Assembly: GCA_963519845.1 (NCBI GenBank)
Contig: CAUQNX010000002.1
Span: forward strand, 1-64,000
Reading direction: 5' to 3'
Length of the DNA: 64,000 bases
DNA from: Moellerella sp963519845
GTDB lineage: Bacteria > Pseudomonadota > Gammaproteobacteria > Enterobacterales > Enterobacteriaceae
A program made the position numbers and the translations under genes. This document shows, piece by piece, positions 51,837-61,023 of this stretch. The stretch's first letter is position 1. The number at the start of each line of letters is the position of its first letter. The notes below the pieces were generated by a model. That model ran no database searches. It saw nothing but the letters and a program-made list of their open reading frames with translations, and was not told the origin of the DNA.

Positions 51837-53103
51837 TTATTGGCCCCATCATACTTTGCTTCACATTATAAAAAGGTGAAAACATCCATTGGTATATTTT
51901 TCTTTTTTCTAGAAAGAGTACGCTTTGTGCTTTCATTCCATTTTCTAGGCTTAGAGTTTTCCCCCTATAAGCGATCTCTTTTTTCTCCGGCTTTATCACA
52001 ACTTTATAAAAAGGCGTTGAGCTGTTTTGCATCGGATGCGGTGCGCCTTGATATGTCATCATCTCTTGTGATGTGGCAGGCGTTTTTGACACTATGGCAA
52101 TTTTCCCCGCAAACTGGCCAAATTTTTCTGCCGGAAAGGCCTCATATTTAATATTGACGGCGTCGCCTCTATTAATATAGGGCACGGCATTATTAGGTAC
52201 CCAAAGAACCAAATAATGGTGTTTGATTGTTTTGGGAATAACTTGTAATAAGCTATCGCCTATATTAATCATTTGCCCTTCTGTGACACTCAAAGAATCA
52301 ATGACACCTTCAGATAAGGCGCGGATCAGGATATTTTCACCCGCATCATTGTTAGTTAACTCTTTCTGTAATTCATATTTTTGCAGCTCCATTTGATAGA
52401 TACGATTATCAAACTCGGTTGCTTGAGTCTGGATTTGACTCTCAAGATAGGTGATCTGTCGGGAATTTTGTTCGTTTTGGCTACGCAAGTTCATCAAACT
52501 ATTTTGCTGTTGATAATATAAAGCGGTCTGATTCGTTAGCTGATCTCTATTTATTAATCCACGCTTTTGATAGCGCTGATAATTCTCCATATTATCTTTC
52601 ATTAGCCTTACGCCCTCTTCCGCTTTATCAATAATGGCTGATGAGTGACTTAATGCGTCGATATACTGATTTTTTTGCTTGTTCAATAAATCTAATGCGG
52701 TTTGTTTACTGACGGCAATTTGTGCAATAATAAGGTTGATATTGTCAATTTGTAATTTGATATTCTTACGTTGATGATCACTCACAATACCCTGAGGAGT
52801 TGTTCTACTTACATCAATCAGATAAAGCGGATCGCCTTGCTTTACCTTCTGCCCCTCGGTAACAAATTTTTGCGTGATATATCCCTGTACAGGTGAATAG
52901 ACTCTAATATCTCTTGGGTAGGTGGTTATTTCACCGCTGACATTAACTCGGCGGGTGTAAGAACCAAAAATAATAAATAGTAATAGAATAATAAAAAAAG
53001 CAATGCTCAGCGTTGTGACTAACCAAACAGGGATAGCTGGTAGTAGCAATGCATCTCCACGCCACTTTGTTTTCCGAGAATCAATGGCTTTTTGACGAAA
53101 CAA
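51829..53103 (-). CDS. HlyD-family microcin secretion adaptor
   Basis: A 424-residue membrane fusion protein of the CvaA class. A short cytoplasmic N-terminus leads to one membrane helix (about 29-48, LVTTLSIAFFIILLLFIIFG), a lipoyl-like half (VYSPVQGYITQKFVTEGQKV), long coiled coils (about 110-250) and a C-terminal lipoyl/beta-barrel part. It links the C39 ABC exporter to the outer-membrane channel, normally TolC, which is not in this window. It is the first gene of the microcin locus, has an AGGAGGT-like site on the minus strand and is divergent from pabB. Confidence 0.9.
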   Translation of the reverse strand: MFRQKAIDSRKTKWRGDALLLPAIPVWLVTTLSIAFFIILLLFIIFGSYTRRVNVSGEITTYPRDIRVYSPVQGYITQKFVTEGQKVKQGDPLYLIDVSRTTPQGIVSDHQRKNIKLQIDNINLIIAQIAVSKQTALDLLNKQKNQYIDALSHSSAIIDKAEEGVRLMKDNMENYQRYQKRGLINRDQLTNQTALYYQQQNSLMNLRSQNEQNSRQITYLESQIQTQATEFDNRIYQMELQKYELQKELTNNDAGENILIRALSEGVIDSLSVTEGQMINIGDSLLQVIPKTIKHHYLVLWVPNNAVPYINRGDAVNIKYEAFPAEKFGQFAGKIAIVSKTPATSQEMMTYQGAPHPMQNSSTPFYKVVIKPEKKEIAYRGKTLSLENGMKAQSVLFLEKRKIYQWMFSPFYNVKQSMMGPINE

Positions 53104-53466
53104 TAAGCACCTCCTGATTAATTCACACTATTCACAATAGCCATGCTAATTTAGTCCATTCAGAATATGAACATTATTTATTCAAATTAATTGAGGCATA
53201 ATTTTATGTCTAGTTTTTTAATTAAAACTTATTCCTAATTTTAATTAACCAAATTTAAAGGCCAGACAAGGACAATTAATTAAATAGCATTTATTTAAAT
53301 GCTATTTATAAGTGTATTAATTTAATTTTTAAATGCATACCCCATTATTGATTCAGTTTTTTTGAATATTACTTTACCTTGATTAACTTTTTGGTCACAA
53401 TCAAGCTCCTTAGTTTATTTTATGCTAATCTTTATCCACTATTGTTTTGGAGTTGATAAAAGCCTC
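53104..53466. promoter_or_regulatory. Divergent microcin-pabB promoter region with palindrome
   Basis: This 360-base AT-rich region must drive the microcin operon to the left and pabB to the right. It contains a perfect 26-bp palindrome at 53282-53307 (AAATAGCATTTA/TAAATGCTATTT with a TT centre), which could be an operator or a transcriptional barrier. No Fur box is recognisable, although iron control is common in microcin operons. Confidence 0.5.
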
Positions 53467-54831
53467 ATGAAAGCTGTTATGCAAAAACGCCAGTTACCCT
53501 ATGCCCCTGATGCCGCACAAACTTATTTCGCGCCTATTGCCCACTTACCTTGGGCTATGTTGCTTCACTCAGGGAGTGCCAATCATCCACATAATAGATT
53601 TGATATTATAGTGGCAGAGCCGACTGTAACTTTAGAAACACAAAATCAGCAGACGGTTATCACTCAGGCGGGCGAAAAAACAGTTTCAAAGCAACAACCA
53701 TTTATGCTGTTAAAAGAGTGTCTTAAACAAAGTCCTGTCTCAATTAAGCCCGATGAAGCCCTTCCTTTTCAAGGTGGCGCGATGGGGATATGGGGATATG
53801 ATTTAGGCCGATATATTGAAGATTTGCCTGAAATGGCAGCCAATGAAGTGGATTTTCCCGATATGGCGGTGGGTATTTATCATTGGGGATTGATTGTTGA
53901 CCATCTATTACAACAGGTTACGCTCTTTAGCTATGATGATGTTGATGAGCGCCTATTATGGTTGCAGCAACAACGCCGACCAGAGGTTAGCCCCTTTACC
54001 TTGACCTCAAGTTGGACATCAAATATGTCCGAAGCGGAATATCATCAAAAAATTGCTCAAGTTCATCAATATCTGCGGAGCGGTGATTGCTACCAAATTA
54101 ATCTGGCGCAAAGATTTAACGCCAGTTATCAAGGTGATGAATGGGATGCATTTTTAACCCTCAATAAGATCAATCGAGCGCCCTTTTCCGCATTTCTGCG
54201 TTTAGCCAAAAATAGCGTTATTAGTGTTTCACCTGAACGTTTTATTTCATTGAATAATCGACAAATTCAAACTCGCCCTATTAAAGGCACTTTACCTCGA
54301 TTGGATGATAAAGAAGAAGACAGCAAACAAGCAGAAAAATTAGCTTCATCGATTAAAGATCGGGCGGAGAATTTGATGATCGTTGATCTATTGCGTAATG
54401 ATATCGGCCGTGTGGCGAAAACGGGTAGCGTCAAAGTTCCAGAGCTCTTTGTGGTTGAGCCCTTCCCTGCGGTGCATCATCTGGTCAGCACTATCACCGC
54501 GACATTGGATAAACCTTATCAAGCGACTGATTTATTGCAAGCCTGCTTTCCCGGTGGATCTATCACTGGCGCACCGAAAATACGCGCGATGGAAATTATC
54601 GAGGAACTCGAACCGCATCGCCGTCATGGCTATTGCGGCGCTATAGGTTATATTAGCTTCTGTGGCAATATGGATACTAATATCAGTATTCGCACACTGT
54701 TCAGTGATCGGCAGCAACTCTATTGTTGGGCTGGTGGCGGAATTGTCGCCGATAGCCAAGCGGCTAAAGAGTATCAAGAAACATTCGATAAGTTGTCGCT
54801 GATCCTTTCCAAATTGGGCGAATTGGAGTGA
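53467..54831 (+). CDS. pabB: Aminodeoxychorismate synthase component I
   Basis: PabB with PabA converts chorismate and glutamine to 4-amino-4-deoxychorismate for folate synthesis. The chorismate-binding signature TRPIKGTLPRL contains the catalytic Lys; ERFISLNN, KDRAENLMIVDLLRNDIGR and FPGGSITGAPKIRAMEIIEEL follow, all family hallmarks. Start at the ATG at 53467 gives 454 residues (E. coli PabB 453); the frame is open to 53422 but that extension has no counterpart. nudL begins 1 base after the stop, as in E. coli. Confidence 0.95.
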   Translation: MKAVMQKRQLPYAPDAAQTYFAPIAHLPWAMLLHSGSANHPHNRFDIIVAEPTVTLETQNQQTVITQAGEKTVSKQQPFMLLKECLKQSPVSIKPDEALPFQGGAMGIWGYDLGRYIEDLPEMAANEVDFPDMAVGIYHWGLIVDHLLQQVTLFSYDDVDERLLWLQQQRRPEVSPFTLTSSWTSNMSEAEYHQKIAQVHQYLRSGDCYQINLAQRFNASYQGDEWDAFLTLNKINRAPFSAFLRLAKNSVISVSPERFISLNNRQIQTRPIKGTLPRLDDKEEDSKQAEKLASSIKDRAENLMIVDLLRNDIGRVAKTGSVKVPELFVVEPFPAVHHLVSTITATLDKPYQATDLLQACFPGGSITGAPKIRAMEIIEELEPHRRHGYCGAIGYISFCGNMDTNISIRTLFSDRQQLYCWAGGGIVADSQAAKEYQETFDKLSLILSKLGELE

Positions 54832-54832
54832 T

Positions 54833-55393
54833 ATGAGTGAACTGATTGATTTTATTAATCGTTTTCAACTAACTATCCCCACAGCAAATAATCATCATGC
54901 AGTGGCAGGGAAATCTGCTGCTGTTTTATTACCGATCGTCTGCAAAAAACAGCCGACACTGTTATTAACACAACGCGCTATTAATATGCGCTCACATGCG
55001 GGCCAAGTCGCCTTTCCGGGTGGCGCAGCGGATCCCACTGATCACTCATTAATCAACACAGCTTTGCGTGAGGCCTATGAAGAAGTGGCTATTCCCCCTC
55101 AACATGTTCAAATACTTGGGCAGTTGGCGCCACACAATAGTATTGGCGGATATCAGGTCACACCTATTATTGGCTTGATCCCTGAAGGTATTCCTTATCG
55201 CGCTAATCCCGCTGAAGTGGCCTCTATTTTTGAAGTTCCCTTGTTTGATGCACTGTCACTTAAACAACATAAATACGTTGATATTCATCGTGCAGGCGAA
55301 AATAAGCGCGTTTTCTTTTATTGGTATAAAGATCGCTTAGTCTGGGGATTGACCGCATCGATCATTCATCAACTCGCTCTACAACTGGGCTGA
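54833..55393 (+). CDS. nudL: Nudix hydrolase NudL
   Basis: A 186-residue Nudix family protein, YeaB in E. coli, likely a coenzyme A diphosphatase. The extended Nudix box is visible as GGAADPTDHSLINTALREAY ending in EEVAI, preceded by the CoA-type LLTQRAINMRSHAGQVAFPG segment. It follows pabB with coupled translation and precedes sdaA, the E. coli order. Its physiological substrate is not established by sequence. Confidence 0.94.
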   Translation: MSELIDFINRFQLTIPTANNHHAVAGKSAAVLLPIVCKKQPTLLLTQRAINMRSHAGQVAFPGGAADPTDHSLINTALREAYEEVAIPPQHVQILGQLAPHNSIGGYQVTPIIGLIPEGIPYRANPAEVASIFEVPLFDALSLKQHKYVDIHRAGENKRVFFYWYKDRLVWGLTASIIHQLALQLG

Positions 55394-55559
55394 TCGCACT
55401 TTATACTTGTTTTTTGTGCTTTCTTTCACCATTTTTATAATATTCTCTATGCTATTTCAAAAAATAGTGTCTACTTACTGGTTTACATTATGAAATAACA
55501 GTAAAGTAGCGCTCTCTAATATAAAATACTCTATATCATCCATTTTTAAGGAGTCTAGC

Positions 55560-56924
55560 GTGATAAGCGTTTTCGACATGTTTAAAGTAGGCATTGGTCC
55601 TTCAAGCTCTCATACCGTAGGTCCAATGAAGGCGGGAAAAGAGTTTGTCGATGATTTGGTGACTAATAACTTGCTGCCGAGCGTCACGCGTGTTGCTGTT
55701 GATGTTTACGGCTCTCTTTCACTCACTGGGAAAGGCCACCATACTGATATCGCTATTATTATGGGATTGGCTGGCAATTCACCTGCCACTGTTGATATTG
55801 AATCCATTGCCGGATTTATTCAAGAGGTTGAGCAAACTGAGCGTTTACCTCTCGCAGGCAATACGCACACCGTTGATTTTTTACGTGATGGCGGTATGAA
55901 CTTCCGTCAAGATAATCTTTCATTACACGAAAATGGTATGACGATACATGCCTTTTCAGGTGATAAAGAGATCTACACCAAAACCTACTACTCCATCGGC
56001 GGTGGCTTTATTGTCGATGAAGAGCATTTTGGTCAATCAACATCTGATAGCAAGCCTGTATCTTATCCTTATAATTCAGCAACTGAGCTATTACTGAATT
56101 GCAAAAAAACGGGTCTATCCATTTCAGGTCTGATGATGAAGAACGAACTTGATCTTCACTCTAAAGCGGAAATTGATGCCTATTTTGCTGATATCTGGCG
56201 CACTATGGAGAGCTGTATTGAGCGCGGTTTAAATACCGAAGGTATTTTGCCGGGGCCGCTACGTGTACCTCGTCGTGCATCAGCACTAAATCGCATGTTG
56301 ACCTCTTCCGATAAACTCTCTAACGATCCTATGGTTGTTATTGATTTAATCAATATGTACGCACTGGCTGTTAATGAAGAGAATGCTGCTGGTGGCCGTG
56401 TCGTGACAGCACCAACTAACGGTGCTTGTGGTATAGTACCAGCCGTTTTAGCTTATTATAATCAATGCATTAAACCTGTTACACCGGAAATTTATATCCG
56501 TTACTTCCTCGCTTCAGGCGCTATCGGTATTCTGTATAAAATGAATGCTTCGATTTCAGGTGCTGAAGTCGGTTGTCAGGGTGAAGTGGGTGTTGCCTGT
56601 TCAATGGCCGCAGCAGGTCTAACTGAGCTGATGGGCGGTAGCCCTGAGCAAGTCTGTATCGCCGCAGAGATTGGCATGGAGCACAACCTGGGCCTAACCT
56701 GTGACCCTGTTGCAGGACAAGTTCAGGTTCCTTGTATCGAACGAAATGCCATCGCCTCAGTAAAAGCAGTTAATGCTGCACGAATGGCGATGCGTAGAAC
56801 AAGTGAGCCTCGTGTGTCCCTCGATAAGGTTATCGAGACCATGTATGAGACAGGTAAAGATATGAATGCTAAGTATCGTGAAACTTCGCGTGGTGGTTTA
56901 GCGATCAAAGTTCAATGTGACTAA
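55560..56924 (+). CDS. sdaA: L-serine dehydratase
   Basis: SdaA is an oxygen-labile [4Fe-4S] enzyme that converts L-serine to pyruvate and ammonia. The 454-residue single-chain protein equals E. coli SdaA in length and shows the N-terminal FKVGIGPSSSHTVGPMKAG and the C-terminal alpha-part AAGGRVVTAPTNGACGIVPA with further Cys residues (EVGCQGEVGVACSMA) expected to hold the cluster. The start is GTG at 55560 with AAGGAG upstream. It closes the pabB-nudL-sdaA run and has its own terminator. Confidence 0.96.
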   Translation: MISVFDMFKVGIGPSSSHTVGPMKAGKEFVDDLVTNNLLPSVTRVAVDVYGSLSLTGKGHHTDIAIIMGLAGNSPATVDIESIAGFIQEVEQTERLPLAGNTHTVDFLRDGGMNFRQDNLSLHENGMTIHAFSGDKEIYTKTYYSIGGGFIVDEEHFGQSTSDSKPVSYPYNSATELLLNCKKTGLSISGLMMKNELDLHSKAEIDAYFADIWRTMESCIERGLNTEGILPGPLRVPRRASALNRMLTSSDKLSNDPMVVIDLINMYALAVNEENAAGGRVVTAPTNGACGIVPAVLAYYNQCIKPVTPEIYIRYFLASGAIGILYKMNASISGAEVGCQGEVGVACSMAAAGLTELMGGSPEQVCIAAEIGMEHNLGLTCDPVAGQVQVPCIERNAIASVKAVNAARMAMRRTSEPRVSLDKVIETMYETGKDMNAKYRETSRGGLAIKVQCD

Positions 56925-56956
56925 ATATTCGTATTAAAAAAACTTTTCCTTTATTT

Positions 56957-56988
56957 AATAGCCCTGACATCGTTCAGGGTTATTTTTT
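56957..56988 (+). terminator. Intrinsic terminator of sdaA
   Basis: An 11-bp stem with one G-T pair (56957-56967 with 56974-56984) closes a 6-nt loop and ends in a run of six T. Confidence 0.9.
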
Positions 56989-57400
56989 GTCCAATTTTTA
57001 TCGTACTTCTACTCCCGCCCTGAAAATATCGTGAAATTTTGTCGTTAAAAGTTACACGATGTTACCGATAACAGATAAAAAGACCTAAAAATATTTTTTT
57101 TGGGATTTCACGCCGGTTTTAGCGTAACCGTTAGTTTTTTTAACTTTAATAAACGATATAATATCTCACTTATTAATTTTCTGACACAAAACAAGTTTTT
57201 CAACACCAAGTAAATGTTATCCTATTAATTAATTTTACAATATATTTATAGTTAACAAAAAATTAACTAAGAAATCATTGTTTTTATAATAAGCTACAAT
57301 GATAAATGACAGCTTTACTTTATTGGGAGACATAACAACTTAAAACAGAATGATGCATTAATCACACTTTCAGTTCTATCTTAACCAAGAGGTAAAAATA
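56989..57400. promoter_or_regulatory. Upstream region of manXYZ
   Basis: About 410 bases precede manX. They contain the ATCGTG/CACGAT inverted pair at 57028-57060 with a 21-base spacer and long T-rich tracts. In E. coli manXYZ is controlled by Mlc, NagC and CRP; I do not see a convincing match to those operators here. AGAGGT at 57389-57394 is the manX ribosome binding site. Confidence 0.4.
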
Positions 57401-58372
57401 GTGAGTATAGCTATTATGATAGGTACCCACGGTGTTGCGGCAGAACAACTACTCCGCACCACTGAGATGTTGATTGGCGAACAGGAGAATGTCTCGTTTA
57501 TAGACTTTGTCCCAGGTGAAAACGCAGACACCTTGTTTGTTAAATATAACGCCAAACTCACGGAACTTTCGACAACAGAAGGTGTGCTATTTTTAGTAGA
57601 TACATGGGGAGGTAGCCCATTTAACGCGGCTAGCCGTATTGTTACTGAGCATGATAATTATGAAATTGTCACTGGTGTCAATGTTCCCATGCTAGTTGAA
57701 ACCTTTATGTGTCGTGATGATAATCCGTCTATGGAAGAGCTTGTAGCCCTTGCCTTAGAAACGGGGCGTGGCGGCATAAGAGCCTTAAAATATCAAGAAG
57801 CTGAAGTTCAGCTAGAAACCAAAGCTGCCCCTGTTGCTCCTCAAGTATCGGCTCCTGTTGCACCTATCGGCGAAGGTGGTCATATGACCATAGCGCTAGC
57901 GCGTATCGATGACCGTTTGATTCATGGTCAAGTTGCTACACGTTGGACAAAAGAGACTCGTGTGACGCGCATTATTGTTGTCAGCGATGAAGTTGCCAAA
58001 GATCATGTTCGTTCTACTTTGTTAAAACAAGTTGCTCCTCCTGGTGTCACCTCCCACGTCGTCGATGTTGCTAAGTGTATTCGCGTGTATAACAACCCTA
58101 AATATGCAGGTGAGCGCGTAATGCTACTTTTTACTAATCCAACAGATGTTGAACGTGTGATTGAAGGTGGTGTTGATATCAAATCCATCAATATAGGTGG
58201 TATGGCTTACCATGAAGGCAAAACTCAGGTCACCAATGCAGTTTCAATTGATGATACTGATATCATTGCTTTCAATAAGTTAAACGATAGAGGCATAGAA
58301 CTTGAAGTGCGTAAAGTCTCATCAGATAGCAAAGTTCGCATGATGGAATTACTCCAAAAAGTTAATAAATAA
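57401..58372 (+). CDS. manX: Mannose PTS enzyme IIAB
   Basis: ManX carries the IIA and IIB domains of the mannose phosphotransferase system, passing phosphate from HPr to the incoming sugar. IIA occupies about 1-130 with the phosphorylated His10 (AIMIGTHG); a Pro/Ala-rich linker (APVAPQVSAPVAPIG, about 143-157) leads to IIB with His175 in ARIDDRLIHGQVATRW. The 323-residue length matches E. coli (323). The start is GTG. manY and manZ follow in the same operon. Confidence 0.97.
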   Translation: MSIAIMIGTHGVAAEQLLRTTEMLIGEQENVSFIDFVPGENADTLFVKYNAKLTELSTTEGVLFLVDTWGGSPFNAASRIVTEHDNYEIVTGVNVPMLVETFMCRDDNPSMEELVALALETGRGGIRALKYQEAEVQLETKAAPVAPQVSAPVAPIGEGGHMTIALARIDDRLIHGQVATRWTKETRVTRIIVVSDEVAKDHVRSTLLKQVAPPGVTSHVVDVAKCIRVYNNPKYAGERVMLLFTNPTDVERVIEGGVDIKSINIGGMAYHEGKTQVTNAVSIDDTDIIAFNKLNDRGIELEVRKVSSDSKVRMMELLQKVNK

Positions 58373-58453
58373 TATAGATGTAATACAAGCTACTTCACAA
58401 AAAATTACTCGAAAACAGAATCGCCAAATTCGTTTGGTCACAGGAGATTAACA

Positions 58454-59254
58454 ATGGAACTCACCGTTGTTCAAATAGTACTGGTTTTCATCGTTGCCTG
58501 CGTTGCAGGTATGGGATCTATTCTCGATGAATTCCAGTTTCACCGCCCGCTTATTGCTTGTACGCTGATTGGTATTGTATTAGGTGATATGAAAACCGGT
58601 ATTATTATCGGTGGTACACTGGAAATGATCGCTTTAGGTTGGATGAATATCGGTGCCGCAGTTGCACCTGATGCCGCACTTGCATCTATTATTTCAACCA
58701 TTCTGGTTATTGCTGGGGGTCAAAGCATAGGTGCAGGTATCGCTCTTGCCATCCCATTAGCGGCTGCTGGACAAGTTTTAACCATCATTGTACGTACTAT
58801 TACCGTCGCGTTCCAACATGCGGCAGACCGTGCAGCTGATAAAGGTAACTTAAGCGCACTCAGTGTTATTCATGTTTCTGCATTAGTATTACAAGCGATG
58901 CGTGTCGCTATTCCTGCGCTCATCGTTGCGATTTCTGTGGGGACTACAGAAGTTCAAGATCTGCTAAATTCTATCCCAGATGTGGTTACCAATGGTCTGA
59001 ATATTGCTGGTGGTATGATTGTTGTTGTCGGTTATGCCATGGTCATCAATATGATGCGCGCAGGCTACCTGATGCCATTCTTCTATCTCGGTTTCGTTAC
59101 CGCGGCCTTTACTAACTTCAACTTAGTTGCACTTGGTGTTATCGGTGTGGTGATGGCTATTTTATATATCCAACTTAGCCCTAAATACAACAAGTCGCAG
59201 GTCGTTGTTAGCCAAGCGAATGGCAATAATAATCTTGATAACGAATTAGATTAA
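58454..59254 (+). CDS. manY: Mannose PTS enzyme IIC
   Basis: ManY is the membrane IIC subunit, which with ManZ forms the sugar channel; it is also a receptor for class IIa bacteriocins and phage lambda DNA entry in other bacteria. The 266-residue protein has the family segments ILDEFQFHRPLIACTLIGIV and GGTLEMIALGWMNIGAAVAPD and several membrane helices. AGGAG lies before the ATG. It follows manX by 81 bases and precedes manZ by 13. Confidence 0.97.
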   Translation: MELTVVQIVLVFIVACVAGMGSILDEFQFHRPLIACTLIGIVLGDMKTGIIIGGTLEMIALGWMNIGAAVAPDAALASIISTILVIAGGQSIGAGIALAIPLAAAGQVLTIIVRTITVAFQHAADRAADKGNLSALSVIHVSALVLQAMRVAIPALIVAISVGTTEVQDLLNSIPDVVTNGLNIAGGMIVVVGYAMVINMMRAGYLMPFFYLGFVTAAFTNFNLVALGVIGVVMAILYIQLSPKYNKSQVVVSQANGNNNLDNELD

Positions 59255-59267
59255 GAGGAACGCAATC

Positions 59268-60131
59268 ATGGTAGATACAACAACTTCGACAGTCACCAAG
59301 GGTGAGAAAAAACTGACTCCAGGCGATATCCGCGGTGTTTTCCTGCGTTCTAACTTATTCCAAGGTTCTTGGAACTTTGAACGTATGCAAGCGCTGGGTT
59401 TCTGCTTCTCGATGATCCCCGTTATTCGCCGTTTATATCCAGAAAATAATGACGATCGTAAGCAAGCAATTAAACGCCACCTTGAATTCTTTAATACACA
59501 TCCCTATGTGGCAGCGCCTGTATTAGGTGTCACCATGGCGATGGAAGAGCAACGTGCCAATGGTGCTGAGATCGACGATGCCGCAATCAATGGTATCAAA
59601 GTCGGTCTGATGGGGCCTTTAGCCGGTGTCGGTGACCCAATCTTCTGGGGTACAGTACGTCCGGTATTTGCCGCCTTAGGCGCGGGTATCGCGATGACGG
59701 GCAGCTTGCTGGGTCCACTACTCTTCTTCGTTCTGTTTAATATAGTTCGTTTGCTAACACGCTACTATGGCGTGACTTATGGTTATAAGAAAGGGCTTGA
59801 TATCGTTCAGGATATGGGCGGTGGGTTCCTGCAAAAACTGACAGAAGGAGCCTCTATTCTCGGCCTCTTTGTCATGGGCGCCTTGGTGAATAAATGGACG
59901 CACGTTGATGTGCCTCTGGTGGTTTCTGAAATCAAAAACCCCACAACGGGCAAAATTGATGTCACCACGGTTCAAACCATTCTCGACCAACTAATGCCCG
60001 GCCTTATCCCCTTGCTGCTTACCTTTGGCTGTATGTGGTTATTACGCCATAAAGTCAACGCATTATGGATTATCATGGGCTTCTTTGTTCTCGGGATCTT
60101 AGGTTATTGGTTAGGATTCTTGGGTATTTAA
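59268..60131 (+). CDS. manZ: Mannose PTS enzyme IID
   Basis: ManZ is the IID subunit of the mannose transporter. The 287-residue protein shows GDIRGVFLRSNLFQGSWNFE, the block GVTMAMEEQRANGAEI and the conserved GLMGPLAGVGDPIFWGT, then C-terminal hydrophobic helices. GAGGAA precedes the ATG. It ends the operon before a strong hairpin. Confidence 0.97.
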   Translation: MVDTTTSTVTKGEKKLTPGDIRGVFLRSNLFQGSWNFERMQALGFCFSMIPVIRRLYPENNDDRKQAIKRHLEFFNTHPYVAAPVLGVTMAMEEQRANGAEIDDAAINGIKVGLMGPLAGVGDPIFWGTVRPVFAALGAGIAMTGSLLGPLLFFVLFNIVRLLTRYYGVTYGYKKGLDIVQDMGGGFLQKLTEGASILGLFVMGALVNKWTHVDVPLVVSEIKNPTTGKIDVTTVQTILDQLMPGLIPLLLTFGCMWLLRHKVNALWIIMGFFVLGILGYWLGFLGI

Positions 60132-60152
60132 TTTAATACTCTTTTTTAATTA

Positions 60153-60176
60153 CGGGAGGTTGTAGCCTCCCGCTTT
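60153..60176 (+). terminator. Terminator of manXYZ
   Basis: A 7-bp GC-rich stem CGGGAGG/CCTCCCG (60153-60159 with 60166-60172) closes a 6-nt loop and is followed by TTTT, 22 bases after manZ. Confidence 0.88.
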
Positions 60177-60224
60177 TACTTTTAAGCTTTATACATCTCT
60201 TACTTACCTCAAGGCGTTAATCAA

Positions 60225-60683
60225 ATGACCTTAAATGACGGCATTCTAGCCATTTTAATTCTTTTAATGCTAGCTTATGCTATTTATGACGAATTCATTC
60301 AACCAACTCAAAAAGGTAAAACACTTTTAAAAATTAAATTAAAGCGTAAAAATCGAGTAGATGCCGTTATATTTATTATCTTAATTTGCATCGTTGTTTA
60401 TACCAATGTGATTCAAAATGGCAGTTTATTAACCACATACTTATTACTGGTTAACATTTTCATGGCAATTTATATTGCATTTATTCGTGCGCCAAAATTA
60501 ATATTTAAAGATAATGGCTTTTATTTCGCCAATACTTTTATTTTATATAACAGAATAAAAACAATGAATCTATCAGAAGACGGCATATTAATTATCGCTT
60601 TAGAACAAAGTAAAATTTACATAAAAGTATCTCAACTTGATGATTTACAAAAGATTTATAATTTTTTCTTAAATCATAGATAA
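60225..60683 (+). CDS. yobD: YobD family inner-membrane protein (DUF986)
   Basis: A 152-residue membrane protein of unknown function, equal in length to E. coli YobD. It has helices near 5-22 and 47-88 and the conserved cytoplasmic block RIKTMNLSEDGILIIALEQ. AAGGCG precedes the ATG. It sits between manZ and mntP, as in E. coli, but behind the manXYZ terminator, so it is likely transcribed separately or by read-through. Confidence 0.92.
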   Translation: MTLNDGILAILILLMLAYAIYDEFIQPTQKGKTLLKIKLKRKNRVDAVIFIILICIVVYTNVIQNGSLLTTYLLLVNIFMAIYIAFIRAPKLIFKDNGFYFANTFILYNRIKTMNLSEDGILIIALEQSKIYIKVSQLDDLQKIYNFFLNHR

Positions 60684-60703
60684 TATAAAAATATAAACAC
60701 TTT

Positions 60704-60742
60704 AAAAATAAGGTTAATTAATCATTAATTAACCTTATTTTT
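60704..60742 (+). terminator. Intrinsic terminator of yobD
   Basis: A long near-perfect stem (about 15 bp) from AAAATAAGGTTAATTA and its complement, ending in a T run, begins 21 bases after yobD. Confidence 0.9.
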
Positions 60743-60839
60743 ATCTAATACCAAAGATGATAATAATTCTCACTTGCGTTTTATATTCATTTTAAATTAG
60801 GCGTTGTCTTTTTATTATTTTGTGTTATCTTTCTGGGCA

Positions 60840-61015
60840 AGTCATTGGGGAGTAGCCTGTTCCGAATTATTTAATATTCGGAAAGTCCGTATCAACATGC
60901 TCGTTTATATATTAAACGTGGTGCGGACACCAAATGCGGTTGGCAAGACCATAGACACATAGATACGCCGTAGGTTGGGGGCAATTTATGTGTATATGGA
61001 AACACCCAACCGAGG
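60840..61015 (+). promoter_or_regulatory. yybP-ykoY manganese riboswitch before mntP
   Basis: The leader carries the yybP-ykoY hallmarks: GGGGAGTAGCC at 60847-60857, ATCAACATGCTCG near 60891-60903, and CAAATGCGGTTGGCAAGACC at about 60931-60950, followed by ATAGACAC. In E. coli this element upstream of mntP binds Mn(II) and raises expression. A possible switching helix pairs GGTTGGG (60973-60979) with CCCAACC (61005-61011), abutting the CGAGG ribosome binding site at 61011-61015, so ligand binding would probably free the site. Confidence 0.93.
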
Positions 61016-61023
61016 CTATAAAA

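Noticed and set aside
51274..52151. Long plus-strand frames over the microcin exporter genes
   Set aside because: Antisense to two genes with complete motifs; the translations show no recognisable protein.
57028..57060. ATCGTG/CACGAT pair as a CRP site before manX
   Set aside because: The 21-base spacer and the half-sites do not fit the CRP consensus.
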